From DASYRM01 sp036004405 (GTDB lineage Bacteria; Acidobacteriota; Vicinamibacteria; Vicinamibacterales; UBA2999): a stretch of DNA of 64,000 nt. The notes beneath the pieces were generated by a model that was not told the DNA's origin, ran no database searches, and worked only from the letters and a program-made list of their open reading frames with translations. Position numbers and translations under genes: made by a program. This document shows positions 16,522 through 25,040 of the stretch, in pieces (position 1 is the first letter of the stretch; each line of letters begins with the position of its first letter). Location of the stretch: contig DASYRM010000073.1 in NCBI GenBank assembly GCA_036004405.1, positions 1 through 64,000 of the forward strand. The letters run 5' to 3'.

Positions 16522-18390
16522 TCACTTCGCGCGCCTGAACGTGAGATCCACCGACGGAAACGCGCCTTCGGCCAGCAGCTCCGAGGCGACGAACAGCGAC
16601 CGGCCGAACACGGGAAACGTCACCGCCACCGGCAGCGGTCCCACCAGACGGCCGCCGCCCGCGCCGTTCTGGAATCGATCGACGAGCGCCTGAAGACCGG
16701 ACGATGCCGACTCGTTCTGGCGGCGGGCCGATCGCGCCTCCACCGGCGCGGCCGTGGGCGCGCGGCGCAGCGCCTCGGCCAGCGGACCGACGTCGCCTTC
16801 GAGACGGAACGCGCCGGGCTGGACCTCCACCTTGAATCGAGGGGAGTAGTGCAGCTTCACCCCGGTGCGCGACACCGGCAGGTCGAGTGCCGGCAGCGTC
16901 AGCGTGGCCGCGCCCTTCTCGGCCCAGCTGCTGGCGTGCTGCAGGTAGATGAGTTCCACGACGAAGGTGGGCGCCTCTTCGCCGACGCGCCCCTTCTCGA
17001 GCGGCAGCAGCACCGCGTCGCCGCCGGCCACGCCGGGCCGGATCGGCCGGCCCGACAGCCTGGCGCTCCACAGCGTGGCCCCCTGCGGCATCGTCACCTT
17101 GAGGAAGCTGCGCTGGTTGTTGCGGACGGCGTAACGCGCTTCGACGAGGAGCAGGCCGTCCTCGGAGGCGAGCGCGCGGTAGCGCGCTTCCTCGACGTTG
17201 GCGATGAGCACCGCCTGTGGCGTGTAGCGGACGACGGTCACCTCGAGCGCGGGCGGTTCGCTGCCCGCGAGCGGACGGAGGCGGAAGGCGACCATCGACG
17301 GCGATTCGCGCCCGGCGACCGGGTCGCCAAGATCGCCCGGATCGGCGGCTTCAAGACCGCGCACCTGGCGTTGGTCGATCTCACCCGCGCCCACCACGTC
17401 CACGGCGACGCCGCCGTTCTCTCGCTCCGCCGACGGCATTCGCAGCAGCGGGATCACCACGCGTCCTTCGCGCGGCGCGCGCGTTTCGCCGCTGACGACG
17501 AGCGAGGCCTCGGTGGCGGTTGGATCGAGCAGCCGGACCCGGAGCAGCCCGCCCAGGACGCTCCAGTCCCCGATGGTCGCGCCTTCCACCTGGTTGATGG
17601 TGAGCCCCTCGGGCACCGAGAGCGCCACCTCGCGCGCGACGCCTTGCACCACTTCCACGCGCACGGACGCCGTGAGCTGCGAGACGTCCTCGCCCAGGCC
17701 GATGACCGTCGTGATCTGCGCTCGTGTTCGCAGCGGCTGCTCCGCGCGCCGATCGTCCACTTTGCGTTTCCACGAGAGCGACAACGGCTGGCCCGTGAGC
17801 GCAAACGCCGTCCAGCGCGTTTCGGTCGCCGTCTCCGATCGCTCGGCGACGAAGCCGCCAGTCACTTTCAGGTCGATGCCGGTTCGCGGGAGCGCGATCG
17901 TCGCGCGCGTGATCGACGCGTGCGAGGCGGGCAGCAGAATCGACTCGCCGCCGGCCGATGCCGCGAGCGGCAGCGAGATCTCCATCGTGACCACCGCGCG
18001 ACCCGCGCGCGCGATGAGCAGCGCCGCGGGAGTGCCCGGCACGAGCGGCACCGGCTGGCCGTCCACGCGGGCATCGCGTGCCATCAGGCCCGACGGAATC
18101 TCGACGCGCGTCCAGCCGTCGCGCAGCGCATCCACGGTGAGGGTGGCGCGACCGGCCACGCCGTCCCCGTCGATCCGCAGGTCGTAGTCCACACGCGTCA
18201 GCGTGGCATCGACGGGCGGCGACTCCGGGCGCGGCGGCGACGGCGACGCACGTTCGCGCAGCGCGCGATACTCCTCGAGGCCGAGCACGACCCAGCCGTC
18301 GGGTGTTGCAGGTGTCTGTCCATGCACGCGCCCGCTGATACCGAGCGCGCACACGATGAACATCATCGCGAGCGTTCTAGCTCGATCCAT
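16522..18390 (-). CDS. Unknown secreted protein, tandem paralogue B
   Basis: A 622-residue protein starting at ATG 18390 with a signal peptide (MDRARTLAMMFIVCALGISGRVHGQ). It is beta-rich throughout, with blocks LGLEEYRALRERA, VPEGLTINQVEGATIGDW, NNQRSFLKVTMPQGATLW, LTLPALDLPVSRTGVKLHY and a C-terminus GPLPVAVTFPVFGRSLFVAS. These match, in the same order, blocks in the downstream gene, so the two arose by tandem duplication. This copy lacks the inserted carboxypeptidase-regulatory domain. No enzyme motif was seen; a cell-surface or periplasmic structural role is possible. It is the first gene of the pair, so the promoter should lie in 18391-18607. Confidence 0.72.
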   Translation of the reverse strand: MDRARTLAMMFIVCALGISGRVHGQTPATPDGWVVLGLEEYRALRERASPSPPRPESPPVDATLTRVDYDLRIDGDGVAGRATLTVDALRDGWTRVEIPSGLMARDARVDGQPVPLVPGTPAALLIARAGRAVVTMEISLPLAASAGGESILLPASHASITRATIALPRTGIDLKVTGGFVAERSETATETRWTAFALTGQPLSLSWKRKVDDRRAEQPLRTRAQITTVIGLGEDVSQLTASVRVEVVQGVAREVALSVPEGLTINQVEGATIGDWSVLGGLLRVRLLDPTATEASLVVSGETRAPREGRVVIPLLRMPSAERENGGVAVDVVGAGEIDQRQVRGLEAADPGDLGDPVAGRESPSMVAFRLRPLAGSEPPALEVTVVRYTPQAVLIANVEEARYRALASEDGLLLVEARYAVRNNQRSFLKVTMPQGATLWSARLSGRPIRPGVAGGDAVLLPLEKGRVGEEAPTFVVELIYLQHASSWAEKGAATLTLPALDLPVSRTGVKLHYSPRFKVEVQPGAFRLEGDVGPLAEALRRAPTAAPVEARSARRQNESASSGLQALVDRFQNGAGGGRLVGPLPVAVTFPVFGRSLFVASELLAEGAFPSVDLTFRRAK

Positions 18391-18606
18391 AGGTCCTCGT
18401 CCGTTTCTGGCGCGCCGGCGCCGGTAGTGCAAACCGCACACCGTCGGCCGAGCGGCGAAAGGCTGGTAGAGGAGACAGGGATTCCGCGCTGAAATGCGCG
18501 CGCCGCGCCAGCGAGAGGAGGGGTGCGATCCACGCCGATGGAGCCGCGCTCCAACGAAGTGGGTTACAGATCTTTCTTTGTGTCGCGCAGGTACAAGCGC
18601 CTAGAA

Positions 18607-18656
18607 CGGGCCGCCTGAAGGCGGCCCCCACGATGGCGCCGCCTGAAGGCGGCCCC
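18607..18656. repeat. Dispersed palindrome, two copies
   Basis: Copy one has arms GGGCCGCCT (18608-18616) and AGGCGGCCC (18619-18627). Copy two is GCCGCCT (18638-18644) and AGGCGGCCC (18647-18655). Both are in minus orientation; copy two abuts the TAG stop (18658-18656) of the minus-strand gene, so that the stop and the repeat read TAGGGGCCGCC. Confidence 0.9.
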
Positions 18657-19708
18657 TACTTGCGGCGCGGGCCGCGCTCGGAGCCTTCGGCGTAATGGAT
18701 CACCATCTCGGGTGCGCCGCCGGCGCCGGCGGCGAACTCCACGATCGTGCCGGACCACGAGAAGCGCGCCGGCGAGAGCGGCAGGAGCGCTTCTTTCCCC
18801 TTGCCGTCGTAGTCGAGCGCCAGCGTCGCGCCGTCCAGCGTGATGGCGGCCACGGTCTTGTTGGCGCTGGCGTCCACGAGGTCGTACACGCCCACGTAGC
18901 GCGAAAGCGTGGCGAGCGGAACGTCCACGACCTCGGCGGGCGGCGTTTTCGCGATCCGCGCCAGGCTGGCGGCGTTGTTGTCGCAATAGGACTCGATGAG
19001 CTCGGTGTCGGGCAGGAACTTCATCGGCATCGTAAAGCGGATGCCATTGGGATACGCCGTCGGATCCACCATCGACACGTTCACCTCGATGTGTCCGAAG
19101 TCGCGCCGGGTGTAGCGTTCGGTGATGCGCAGCGCCTCGGTGTGCGGATGCCCGTCCCAGTCGAGCCAGGACCGATCCGCGTAGCCATTGCTTTCGACCA
19201 CCAGCGTGTCGCCCTCCCAGCGGCCGACCGAGTAGCCCATCCAAGTGGGATTCGGGTCGGCTTCGAGCGTCCGGCCGTCCATGAAGATCTCGCGGTGCAC
19301 CAGGTCCTCGAACGCCATCACAATCAGCGTGGGCGTCTGCACGATGCGGAACTCCCGGAACCTGGTGGTCAGGTACAACGGCCCCATCGGCAGGCACTGC
19401 GTCTCCATGCTGTTCTTGCCGAATTCCAGCTTCCGTTTCCCGTAGATCGCGTCCGCCCACGGCGCCACGTCGCCGGGTTTCAGATCGACGGCGATGTTGT
19501 TGTAGAGGCGATCGCCGCCGTCGTTCTTCCAGAGGCCCGAGAAATCGGGCTTTCCTTCCGTCGTCCGCGGCGCTGGCGCGGCGAGGTTCGGCTTGCCGTC
19601 GGGGAGACGCGGAATGCCGGGTGTGGGCAGCTTGAGCCACTGTGCCCCACTGGTAGTCGTCATCGCCAACGCGATGCCGAGGAAGAGAAGCAGACGCACA
19701 GTGCGCAT
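18656..19708 (-). CDS. Secreted protein, GKPDLSG/WEGDTLVVE family, paralogue 2
   Basis: A 350-residue secreted protein starting at ATG 19708 with a signal peptide (MRTVRLLLFLGIALAMTTTSGAQW). Family blocks: LPDGKPNLAAPAPR, GKPDFSGLWKND, FREFRIVQTPTL, WMGYSVGRWEGDTLVVES, SWLDWDGHPHTEALRITERY and IESYCDNN. About 90 residues longer than paralogue 1, with a C-terminal region (DVPLATLSRYVGVYDLVD...LDGATLALDYDGKG) that resembles the small DUF3471-type barrel often attached to beta-lactamase-like proteins. Its ATG lies 5 bases after the acetamidase stop codon, so both are on one transcript. Its stop TAG is contiguous with the palindromic repeat. Confidence 0.8.
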   Translation of the reverse strand: MRTVRLLLFLGIALAMTTTSGAQWLKLPTPGIPRLPDGKPNLAAPAPRTTEGKPDFSGLWKNDGGDRLYNNIAVDLKPGDVAPWADAIYGKRKLEFGKNSMETQCLPMGPLYLTTRFREFRIVQTPTLIVMAFEDLVHREIFMDGRTLEADPNPTWMGYSVGRWEGDTLVVESNGYADRSWLDWDGHPHTEALRITERYTRRDFGHIEVNVSMVDPTAYPNGIRFTMPMKFLPDTELIESYCDNNAASLARIAKTPPAEVVDVPLATLSRYVGVYDLVDASANKTVAAITLDGATLALDYDGKGKEALLPLSPARFSWSGTIVEFAAGAGGAPEMVIHYAEGSERGPRRK

Positions 19709-19713
19709 GCGAG

Positions 19714-20979
19714 TCAGTTCGCTTTCAGCGGTGCGAGGGCCGCTCTCGGCACTTTGGCCGCGACGCTGACCTGGGTGCCGACCAGGTCCACGACGTCGTA
19801 CTTCAACGCAAACCCCATCACCATCGCCGCGTCCGATCCCGTCAGCTTGTAGTCGCGCTCGAGCCACCGCATCATCCCGCTCGTCGCCTGTTGCAGCGCC
19901 TGATCGATCGATCCGGCGATGCCGATGCTGATCAGGAACTCGGCGTTCTCGGCCAGCGGATGACCGAAGCTGCGGTCGCGAATGAGATCGACGGTGAACT
20001 CGATGTCCATCGACGTCTCGAGCGCGTCGCCGGTCAATTCGCCGTCGCCCTGCGCGGCGTGCCCGTCGCCGACGAACAGCAGCGCGCCCGGGTGGTACAC
20101 CGGCAGATAGACGGTGGTGCCCTCGCGAAGCTGGTTGTAGTCCATGTTGCCGCCGAAGGAGCCGGAATCAGTCGTCCGAATCGACGATTCGCCGGGCGGC
20201 GCCACGCCAATGCACCCGAGCATCGGTTGCAGCGGGATGGTGAGCTTGCCGAGCGGCGCCGTCGGTTTCTCGAGCGTGGCGACACCGCGCGCCGTGTCGA
20301 GCGTCCACCGGCTCGCGAAGTTGTCATCCCACTTGATGCCGCCGAGCGCTCCCGGCTCCAGCGCTCTGCCCACGAGCCTCGATCCGCTCTGCGCCCAGCC
20401 GCGGTTGAGGCGCACCCGGCTCAGGCGAACCACCAGTGTGTCGTTCGGCATCGCCCCTTCGACATAGAAGGGCCCGGTCTGCGGGTTCCCGCCCGGCGAA
20501 CGCCGTGTGGCGTTGCGATCCACACCGCCGGCATCCACGCTCCAGGTGCGGACCGTGTCGCCGGGGTGAATGTGCAGCGGCGCGTCGACCTTCGACGAGA
20601 AGTACAGCGCGAACGCCGAAGGCTCGAAGTCGTGGGTCCTGGGCGACGCCGGCGGGGGAGGAATGCGCACCGCCGTCCACTTCACCGTGCGATCGGGGAA
20701 GACGAGCTCACCCTTGAGGCCGGTGCCGTCGAGCGTTCCGGTGGCGCTCGCGTTGCGAACCTTGAACGTCAGCGTTCCGCCGGTGAACGACCCCTCGATG
20801 GGCCGCCCCGAGGCCGAGCCGCTCACGGTCTGGCCGTTCACCGAGAGAGACAGCCGCATGACGTTCGGGCCGAAGGCCTCGTACAACGTCACCGCCCAGT
20901 CCCCCGCAATCGACGGCTGCGCGTCGGCGGGCAAGGCCCCGAGCATGATGACGAGCGATGCACGAAGAGCGATGCGCAT
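19714..20979 (-). CDS. Secreted acetamidase/formamidase-family amidase
   Basis: A 421-residue protein starting at ATG 20979 with a signal peptide (MRIALRASLVIMLGALPADAQ). Residues 25-105 form an extra beta domain (SLSVNGQTVSGSASGRPIEGSFTG region), followed by an FmdA/AmdA-type amidase domain from about 120: LHIHPGDTVRTWSVDAGG, MLGCIGVAPPGE, SGSFGGNMDYNQLREGTTVYLPV, LLFVGDGHAAQGDGELTG. The HPGD, GxNMD and GDGHAxQGDGE blocks are family signatures. Such enzymes release ammonia from small amides; the secreted location and extra N-terminal domain are unlike the cytoplasmic formamidases. It heads a two-gene unit with paralogue 2. Confidence 0.85.
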   Translation of the reverse strand: MRIALRASLVIMLGALPADAQPSIAGDWAVTLYEAFGPNVMRLSLSVNGQTVSGSASGRPIEGSFTGGTLTFKVRNASATGTLDGTGLKGELVFPDRTVKWTAVRIPPPPASPRTHDFEPSAFALYFSSKVDAPLHIHPGDTVRTWSVDAGGVDRNATRRSPGGNPQTGPFYVEGAMPNDTLVVRLSRVRLNRGWAQSGSRLVGRALEPGALGGIKWDDNFASRWTLDTARGVATLEKPTAPLGKLTIPLQPMLGCIGVAPPGESSIRTTDSGSFGGNMDYNQLREGTTVYLPVYHPGALLFVGDGHAAQGDGELTGDALETSMDIEFTVDLIRDRSFGHPLAENAEFLISIGIAGSIDQALQQATSGMMRWLERDYKLTGSDAAMVMGFALKYDVVDLVGTQVSVAAKVPRAALAPLKAN

Positions 20980-21037
20980 GATAGTGGCCTCGCTGGCTGG
21001 TTGACGGTTCACGGGCTGGCCAGATATTACTGCGCAC

Positions 21038-21403
21038 ATGCCTCGACTCATCGAACGGCCCACCGTCGTCCAGGCGGCGGGCAACAAGCCGAAACAGATT
21101 CAGGAATTCATCGGGCGCGTGAACTCCGGCCACGACGTCGCCAGCGTCGCACGGATGGTGTCGCCCGGCGGCTGGGTGGAGCCCGGCCAGCGTCCCGATT
21201 TCGACGAAATCACCGTGGTGCTCAAGGGCATGGTGCGGGTGGAGCACGAGGGCGGCGTCATCGACGTGCGCGCCGGCCAGGCCGTGGTGACGTCGGCCGG
21301 CGAGTGGATCCGCTACAGCAGCCCCGAAGCCGACGGCGCCGAGTACATCGCGGTCTGTCTGCCGGCGTTCTCGCCGGCCACGGTGCACCGAGATCCTTCG
21401 TAG
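21038..21403 (+). CDS. Small cupin protein
   Basis: A 121-residue single-domain cupin. The two cupin motifs are degenerate but readable: VSPGGWVEPGQRPDFDEITVVLKGMVRVEHEGG and AGQAVVTSAGEWIRYSSP; the usual metal histidines are only partly kept, so metal binding is uncertain. It diverges from the acetamidase across 58 bases. The TAG stop at 21401-21403 is the first three bases of a dispersed palindrome (TAGGGGCCGCC), so the C-terminus may have been set by arrival of the repeat. Confidence 0.72.
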   Translation: MPRLIERPTVVQAAGNKPKQIQEFIGRVNSGHDVASVARMVSPGGWVEPGQRPDFDEITVVLKGMVRVEHEGGVIDVRAGQAVVTSAGEWIRYSSPEADGAEYIAVCLPAFSPATVHRDPS

Positions 21404-21453
21404 GGGCCGCCTTCCGCCTTCGCCAAGGCTACGGCGGACAAGTCAGGCGGCCC
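21402..21453. repeat. Dispersed palindrome with a 28-base element nested in its centre
   Basis: Outer arms GGGCCGCCT (21404-21412) and AGGCGGCCC (21445-21453). In empty copies the centre is TC. Here it is TC (21413-21414), then 28 bases (21415-21442) with the core CGCCAAGGCTACGGCGG, then a second TC (21443-21444). The nested element has its own inverted ends (TCCGCC and GGCGGA). This looks like insertion with duplication of the TC target. Confidence 0.88.
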
Positions 21454-22291
21454 GGTTCGATCGCAGGAACGAGCGGATGTGGCGCAGCGCCAGCGGGATC
21501 CGTTCCTTCGGCTCCTTCCACGGGTAGATGCTGACCTGCGCCTTCGGCGCCAGCATCGCCGCTTCCATCGCCACCGCGTAGGGATGCGCGGGGATGTCGT
21601 CGGGAAGAATCAGCACCGGCGTCTGGCAGCTCCGCACGAAGTCGCGCGTCACGGTGAAGACGAAGTCCGGGTTCGTGCGGTACATGCGCGTGAGGAACCG
21701 GTCCACCATCTGCGTGGTGACCTCGGGCCGGCGGGCGGTGAGCGCCGGGCCCCACCCCTTCATGTTGTTGTCGTAGAAGAGGTCGCGCTGATCGGGCCGC
21801 GATCCGCTCGGCTGCGCGAGCACCGCCGCCACCACGCGGTTCGGCGCCCGCTCGAGCAGGTTCCAGATGAACGGGCCCCCGATGCAGAACCCGAGCACCA
21901 TGAACTTGTCGATGCCGAGGTGGTCCATCAGCCCGATGTGGTCGTCGGTGTAGGCATCCCACGGGCGATCGATTTCGAGCGGTCCCGAAGACTGGCCGCC
22001 GTTGGCATTGCGCAGGTCGGCGCCGATGCAGCGGAACTCGCCGGCGAACTCCGCGAAGGGGTCGAAGGGATCGCCGCGGCGCAGCAGCTCGATCGACGAG
22101 TTCAGGCCGCCGCCGGCGATGAGCATCAGCGGGTACCCCGAGCCCTGTTCCTCGTAGTGGATGCGGACGTTGCCGCGCTCGTAGAACCGCGAGGCCGGCG
22201 CGGGCCCCGATTGCGCGAGCGCGCGTGGAGCGGCGGCCATGGCGGTGGCGGCAGCCCCGGTCGTGATCATCTTGCGTCTGATCGGATCCAT
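21443..22291 (-). CDS. Tat-exported alpha/beta hydrolase with cysteine at the nucleophile position
   Basis: A 282-residue protein. The N-terminus MDPIRRKMITTGAAATAMAAAP is a twin-arginine-type signal. The fold is alpha/beta hydrolase: HYEEQGSGYPLMLIAGGG, FRCIGADLRNANGGQS, then the nucleophile elbow GFCIGG with Cys136 instead of serine, LPDDIPAHPY (acid region) and a late histidine (LRHIRSFL). G-F-C-x-G is the elbow of dienelactone hydrolase, so an active cysteine hydrolase is possible, though overall the sequence is closer to classic lipase-like hydrolases. The stop codon at 21443 lies within the repeat inserted between it and the cupin gene. Confidence 0.82.
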   Translation of the reverse strand: MDPIRRKMITTGAAATAMAAAPRALAQSGPAPASRFYERGNVRIHYEEQGSGYPLMLIAGGGLNSSIELLRRGDPFDPFAEFAGEFRCIGADLRNANGGQSSGPLEIDRPWDAYTDDHIGLMDHLGIDKFMVLGFCIGGPFIWNLLERAPNRVVAAVLAQPSGSRPDQRDLFYDNNMKGWGPALTARRPEVTTQMVDRFLTRMYRTNPDFVFTVTRDFVRSCQTPVLILPDDIPAHPYAVAMEAAMLAPKAQVSIYPWKEPKERIPLALRHIRSFLRSNRAA

Positions 22292-22342
22292 GCCCGGCTC
22301 CTCCGCGGCCCGAAGGGGCCGCGAGTCACCGGCACTATACCG

Positions 22343-22975
22343 TCAACCCTGGGTCTGGATCGCCAGGACGGTCGGCAGCTTGGGCGCCGCGGCCGGCGCG
22401 CGGTAGCTGTAGACGAACTTCTTGAACTCGGGGTGCAGCATCGACGCCCCGAACTTGAAATGCTTCATCTCGTTGAAGGCCTGATCGGCCGTCCAGGAAT
22501 GCTGCGTCATGCGGTAGACGGCGGTCATGACGCCCGTGCGGTGCTTTCCCCCCACGCAGTGGACGAAGACCGGCTGGCTGGCCGGGTCGTTGACGATCTT
22601 GAGAAACTGCGCGAGCTGTTCCTGGGTCGGCGGCACGCGCGTCGTCATCGGCAGCGCCACGTATTTCATCCCCGCCTCTGCGACCATGCCCGGCTCTTCG
22701 GCGAGCGCGTCGTCGCTCGTGAGGTTGATGACCGTCTTCACGCCCAGCGCGGCGAGATCCTTGTAGTCCCGCCCGTCGGGCTGCGCGCCGCGGTAGTAGG
22801 TGGCGCTGATGCGTCCGAAGTTGTCGATGTGGATGGGGGCGGTCGCGACGGCGGCGGTGGTGGTGGTGCCGTGGCCCGAACCCGCGGGCGCCGCGCCCAG
22901 CGTGACGAACGACGAGAACACGAAGAGGACGGCGGCCGAGGTTCGGGTCAGGCGAGCGGTTACAGGTGGCGTCAT
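22343..22975 (-). CDS. Exported dual-specificity/tyrosine phosphatase-like protein
   Basis: A 210-residue protein with a signal peptide (LTRTSAAVLFVFSSFVTLGAAP) and a DSP/PTP-like domain at 50-190. The phosphate-binding loop is HCVGGKHRTG with Cys140 and Arg146 (C-x5-R). DYKDLAALGVKTVINL is the usual beta-alpha unit before it. Many bacterial proteins of this group (DUF442 or phytase-like relatives) act on phosphoinositides or phosphoproteins; the substrate here is unknown. It diverges from the PQQ dehydrogenase across 78 bases and lies 51 bases upstream of the Cys hydrolase on the same strand. Confidence 0.83.
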   Translation of the reverse strand: MTPPVTARLTRTSAAVLFVFSSFVTLGAAPAGSGHGTTTTAAVATAPIHIDNFGRISATYYRGAQPDGRDYKDLAALGVKTVINLTSDDALAEEPGMVAEAGMKYVALPMTTRVPPTQEQLAQFLKIVNDPASQPVFVHCVGGKHRTGVMTAVYRMTQHSWTADQAFNEMKHFKFGASMLHPEFKKFVYSYRAPAAAPKLPTVLAIQTQG

Positions 22976-23053
22976 GGTGCCTCCGAGGATTCGGATCGAG
23001 ATGTAAGGAAAGACGTCGCCGGCGGCCGGCTGGCTGGCCCTACAATCCAGCCC

Positions 23054-24319
23054 ATGCGTGTCCTCTCTTCCATCTTAACCGTGCTGGCGGCCTCGTCAAT
23101 GCTCGCCGCCCAAGGCCCGCGTGTCATTCCGCGCCCGCCTGCGCAGGTGCCGAACGCGCCGCCCGACGGCAGCGCCGCCCCCGATGGCTACGCGCCGATT
23201 CCCGCCTGGCTCGGCCAGACGCGCGCGCCCCGGCCGGCGCGCAGCGAGGCCTACTCGGTGGAGACCGTGGCCACCGGGCTTGTTGGCGGGTTCTCGTTTC
23301 ACTTCCTGCCCGACGGGCGCATGGTCGTCGGCGAGCGACCGGGGCGCATCCGGGTCGTCGGCAAGGACGGGAAGCCGTCGCCCCCACTGGGCGGTTTACC
23401 GGAGATCTGGGCGCGTGGCCCGCAGGGCCTGTTCGAGGTCCTGCCGGATCGCGACTTCGCCAGGAACCGTGTGCTCTATCTCACCTACACCGCGCTGCCC
23501 GCCGGGACGAGCGCCTCGAACCCGCCGCGGCTCGCCGGCGTGCTGACGGTGGCGCGCGCGCGGCTGTCGGACGATGCCACGCGGCTAGAGGACGTGAAGA
23601 CGCTGCTCAACGCCGAGGGGATCGGCGGCCGCGCGATTCAGGCGGCCGACGGGACGCTGCTAATCGGGTCGAGCATTCCAGCCGGCGTCGGCATCAACTC
23701 GGTGGACTGGCCGCAGCCGCAGCAGCTCGACAGCCTGATGGGCAAGATCCTGCGCATCAACACCGACGGGTCGGTGCCAAAGGACAACCCGTTCGTCGGC
23801 CGCGCCAACGCCCGGCCCGAGATCTTTGCGCTCGGCATTCGTGACGATCAGGGCATGGCGCTCCACCCGCGGACCGGCACGCTGTGGGTGAGCGAGCACG
23901 GCCCGCGCGGCGGCGACGAGATCAACGCGATTGAGAAGGGAAAGGACTACGGCTTTCCCGCCATCGGCTATGGCCACGAGTACACCGGCAAGCCGATTCA
24001 CGAGGACCGCACCGCGGCGCCGGGCATGGAACAGCCGATCTACTTCTGGACGCCCGACATCGCGCCGGCGGGAGTCGCGTTCTCCTCCGGACGTCTCGTG
24101 CCCGGGTGGAAGGACAACCTGTTCGTCTGCGCGCTGGCGGGCAAGCACCTGGTGCGGCTGGTACTCGATCGCGATCGCGTCGTGGCCGAGGAGCGGCTGC
24201 TCCTCGACCTCGACGTGCGCCTGCGCGACCTGCACGAAGGCCCCGACGGCGCGCTTTACGTGCTCACCGACGGCAACGACGGCAAGATCCTGCGGCTCGG
24301 GGCAAAAGCCGCCCGCTAG
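23054..24319 (+). CDS. PQQ-dependent aldose sugar dehydrogenase-like protein, periplasmic
   Basis: A 421-residue protein starting at ATG 23054 with a signal peptide (MRVLSSILTVLAASSMLAAQ). It has the six-bladed propeller pattern of soluble PQQ sugar dehydrogenases: FSFHFLPDGRMVVGERPGRI, GPQGLFEVLPDRDFARNR, MGKILRINTDGSVPKDNPF, FALGIRDDQGMALHP, SEHGPRGGDEINAIEKG (the Ca/PQQ region), IYFWTPDIAPAGVAFSSG. It would oxidise sugars in the periplasm with PQQ and pass electrons to the respiratory chain. It is a single gene; the convergent neighbour is separated by a hairpin. Confidence 0.9.
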   Translation: MRVLSSILTVLAASSMLAAQGPRVIPRPPAQVPNAPPDGSAAPDGYAPIPAWLGQTRAPRPARSEAYSVETVATGLVGGFSFHFLPDGRMVVGERPGRIRVVGKDGKPSPPLGGLPEIWARGPQGLFEVLPDRDFARNRVLYLTYTALPAGTSASNPPRLAGVLTVARARLSDDATRLEDVKTLLNAEGIGGRAIQAADGTLLIGSSIPAGVGINSVDWPQPQQLDSLMGKILRINTDGSVPKDNPFVGRANARPEIFALGIRDDQGMALHPRTGTLWVSEHGPRGGDEINAIEKGKDYGFPAIGYGHEYTGKPIHEDRTAAPGMEQPIYFWTPDIAPAGVAFSSGRLVPGWKDNLFVCALAGKHLVRLVLDRDRVVAEERLLLDLDVRLRDLHEGPDGALYVLTDGNDGKILRLGAKAAR

Positions 24320-24362
24320 GGTGCGGCCCGCTAAGAGCGCGGACCGCGCGCAGTATCTGGCA

Positions 24363-24381
24363 AACCGGCTTAACGCCGGTT
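24363..24381. terminator. Bidirectional hairpin between convergent genes
   Basis: AACCGGC (24363-24369) and GCCGGTT (24375-24381) around TTAAC, in the 67-base spacer between the PQQ dehydrogenase and the next minus-strand gene. There is no T tract. Confidence 0.5.
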
Positions 24382-24386
24382 CGCTA

Positions 24387-25040
24387 TTACCGCCGGATGA
24401 ACCGGACGCCGATCGCGCCGGCGAGCGAGATCAGGCCGGCGAGGCCGGCAAGCGGAATCGGGCTGGCCGTCCGGGGCAGTTCCGTCTCCGCGCGCGCGAT
24501 CTGCTGCGGACGCTCATCTGCTGCTGGCGTGCGCACGACCGCCGGCGGCGGTTGCACGGGGGCGCTCGCCGCCGCGCCGATCGGCTGGAACGAGCTCACC
24601 TCCACCTCGAACAGCCGCAGGTCTTTCTTCAGCGGATCGAACCCGCCCGTCGGCGACTGCTCGCCCGACGGCAGCGGCTTCGTCTTCGCTTCCTTCATCG
24701 TCCCGGAGATCTGCACCACCTTGCCGACATACGGCTTCAGGTCATGCTCGCGCCGCCCGGTCAGCTCGTAGGCCTCCGTCTGCCCCTGGAACGAGCAGTC
24801 GACGGTGGGCGACGCCGTGGTGCCGCGCGACGCGTTGATGAGCACGTACTCGTCGCTACGGCCGGCGCCGCTCCCGAGCGTGCCACCTTTACCCAGATCG
24901 TGCGTCTTCCGATAGTCCGCTTCCTTCTGGATGCAGCCGGTGAGCGTCACCGGCGTCTCGGGTTGCCGGCTCGATTGCGCGAACGCGGCCGCGCTGGTCA
25001 GCGCCACGACCGCAATCGGCAACAAATGTTGAGTTCGCAT
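24387..25040 (-). CDS. Exported protein with C-terminal LPxTA-type sorting tail
   Basis: A 217-residue protein starting at ATG 25040 after an ideal ribosome-binding site (AGGAGGAGCT). It has a signal peptide (MRTQHLLPIAVVALTSAAAFA), a beta-rich domain at 25-150 (VTLTGCIQKEADYRK, YELTGRREHDLKPYVGKVVQISGTM) that resembles small OB/NlpE-like folds seen in acidobacterial proteins, and a Pro/Ala-rich linker. The C-terminus is tripartite: LPRTASPIPLAGLAGL, a hydrophobic helix and a terminal RFIRR, the layout of cell-surface sorting signals. No sortase or exosortase gene is in the window. Function is unknown. Confidence 0.72.
   Translation of the reverse strand: MRTQHLLPIAVVALTSAAAFAQSSRQPETPVTLTGCIQKEADYRKTHDLGKGGTLGSGAGRSDEYVLINASRGTTASPTVDCSFQGQTEAYELTGRREHDLKPYVGKVVQISGTMKEAKTKPLPSGEQSPTGGFDPLKKDLRLFEVEVSSFQPIGAAASAPVQPPPAVVRTPAADERPQQIARAETELPRTASPIPLAGLAGLISLAGAIGVRFIRR

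Noticed and set aside
18560..18600. GTAACC-like ECF sigma factor promoter before tandem paralogue B
   Set aside because: Only the -35-like half is seen; no matching -10 sequence at 16 bases spacing.
18377..18631. Short minus-strand frames upstream of tandem paralogue B
   Set aside because: Low-complexity translation without start signals; the stretch is better explained as leader sequence and palindromic repeats.
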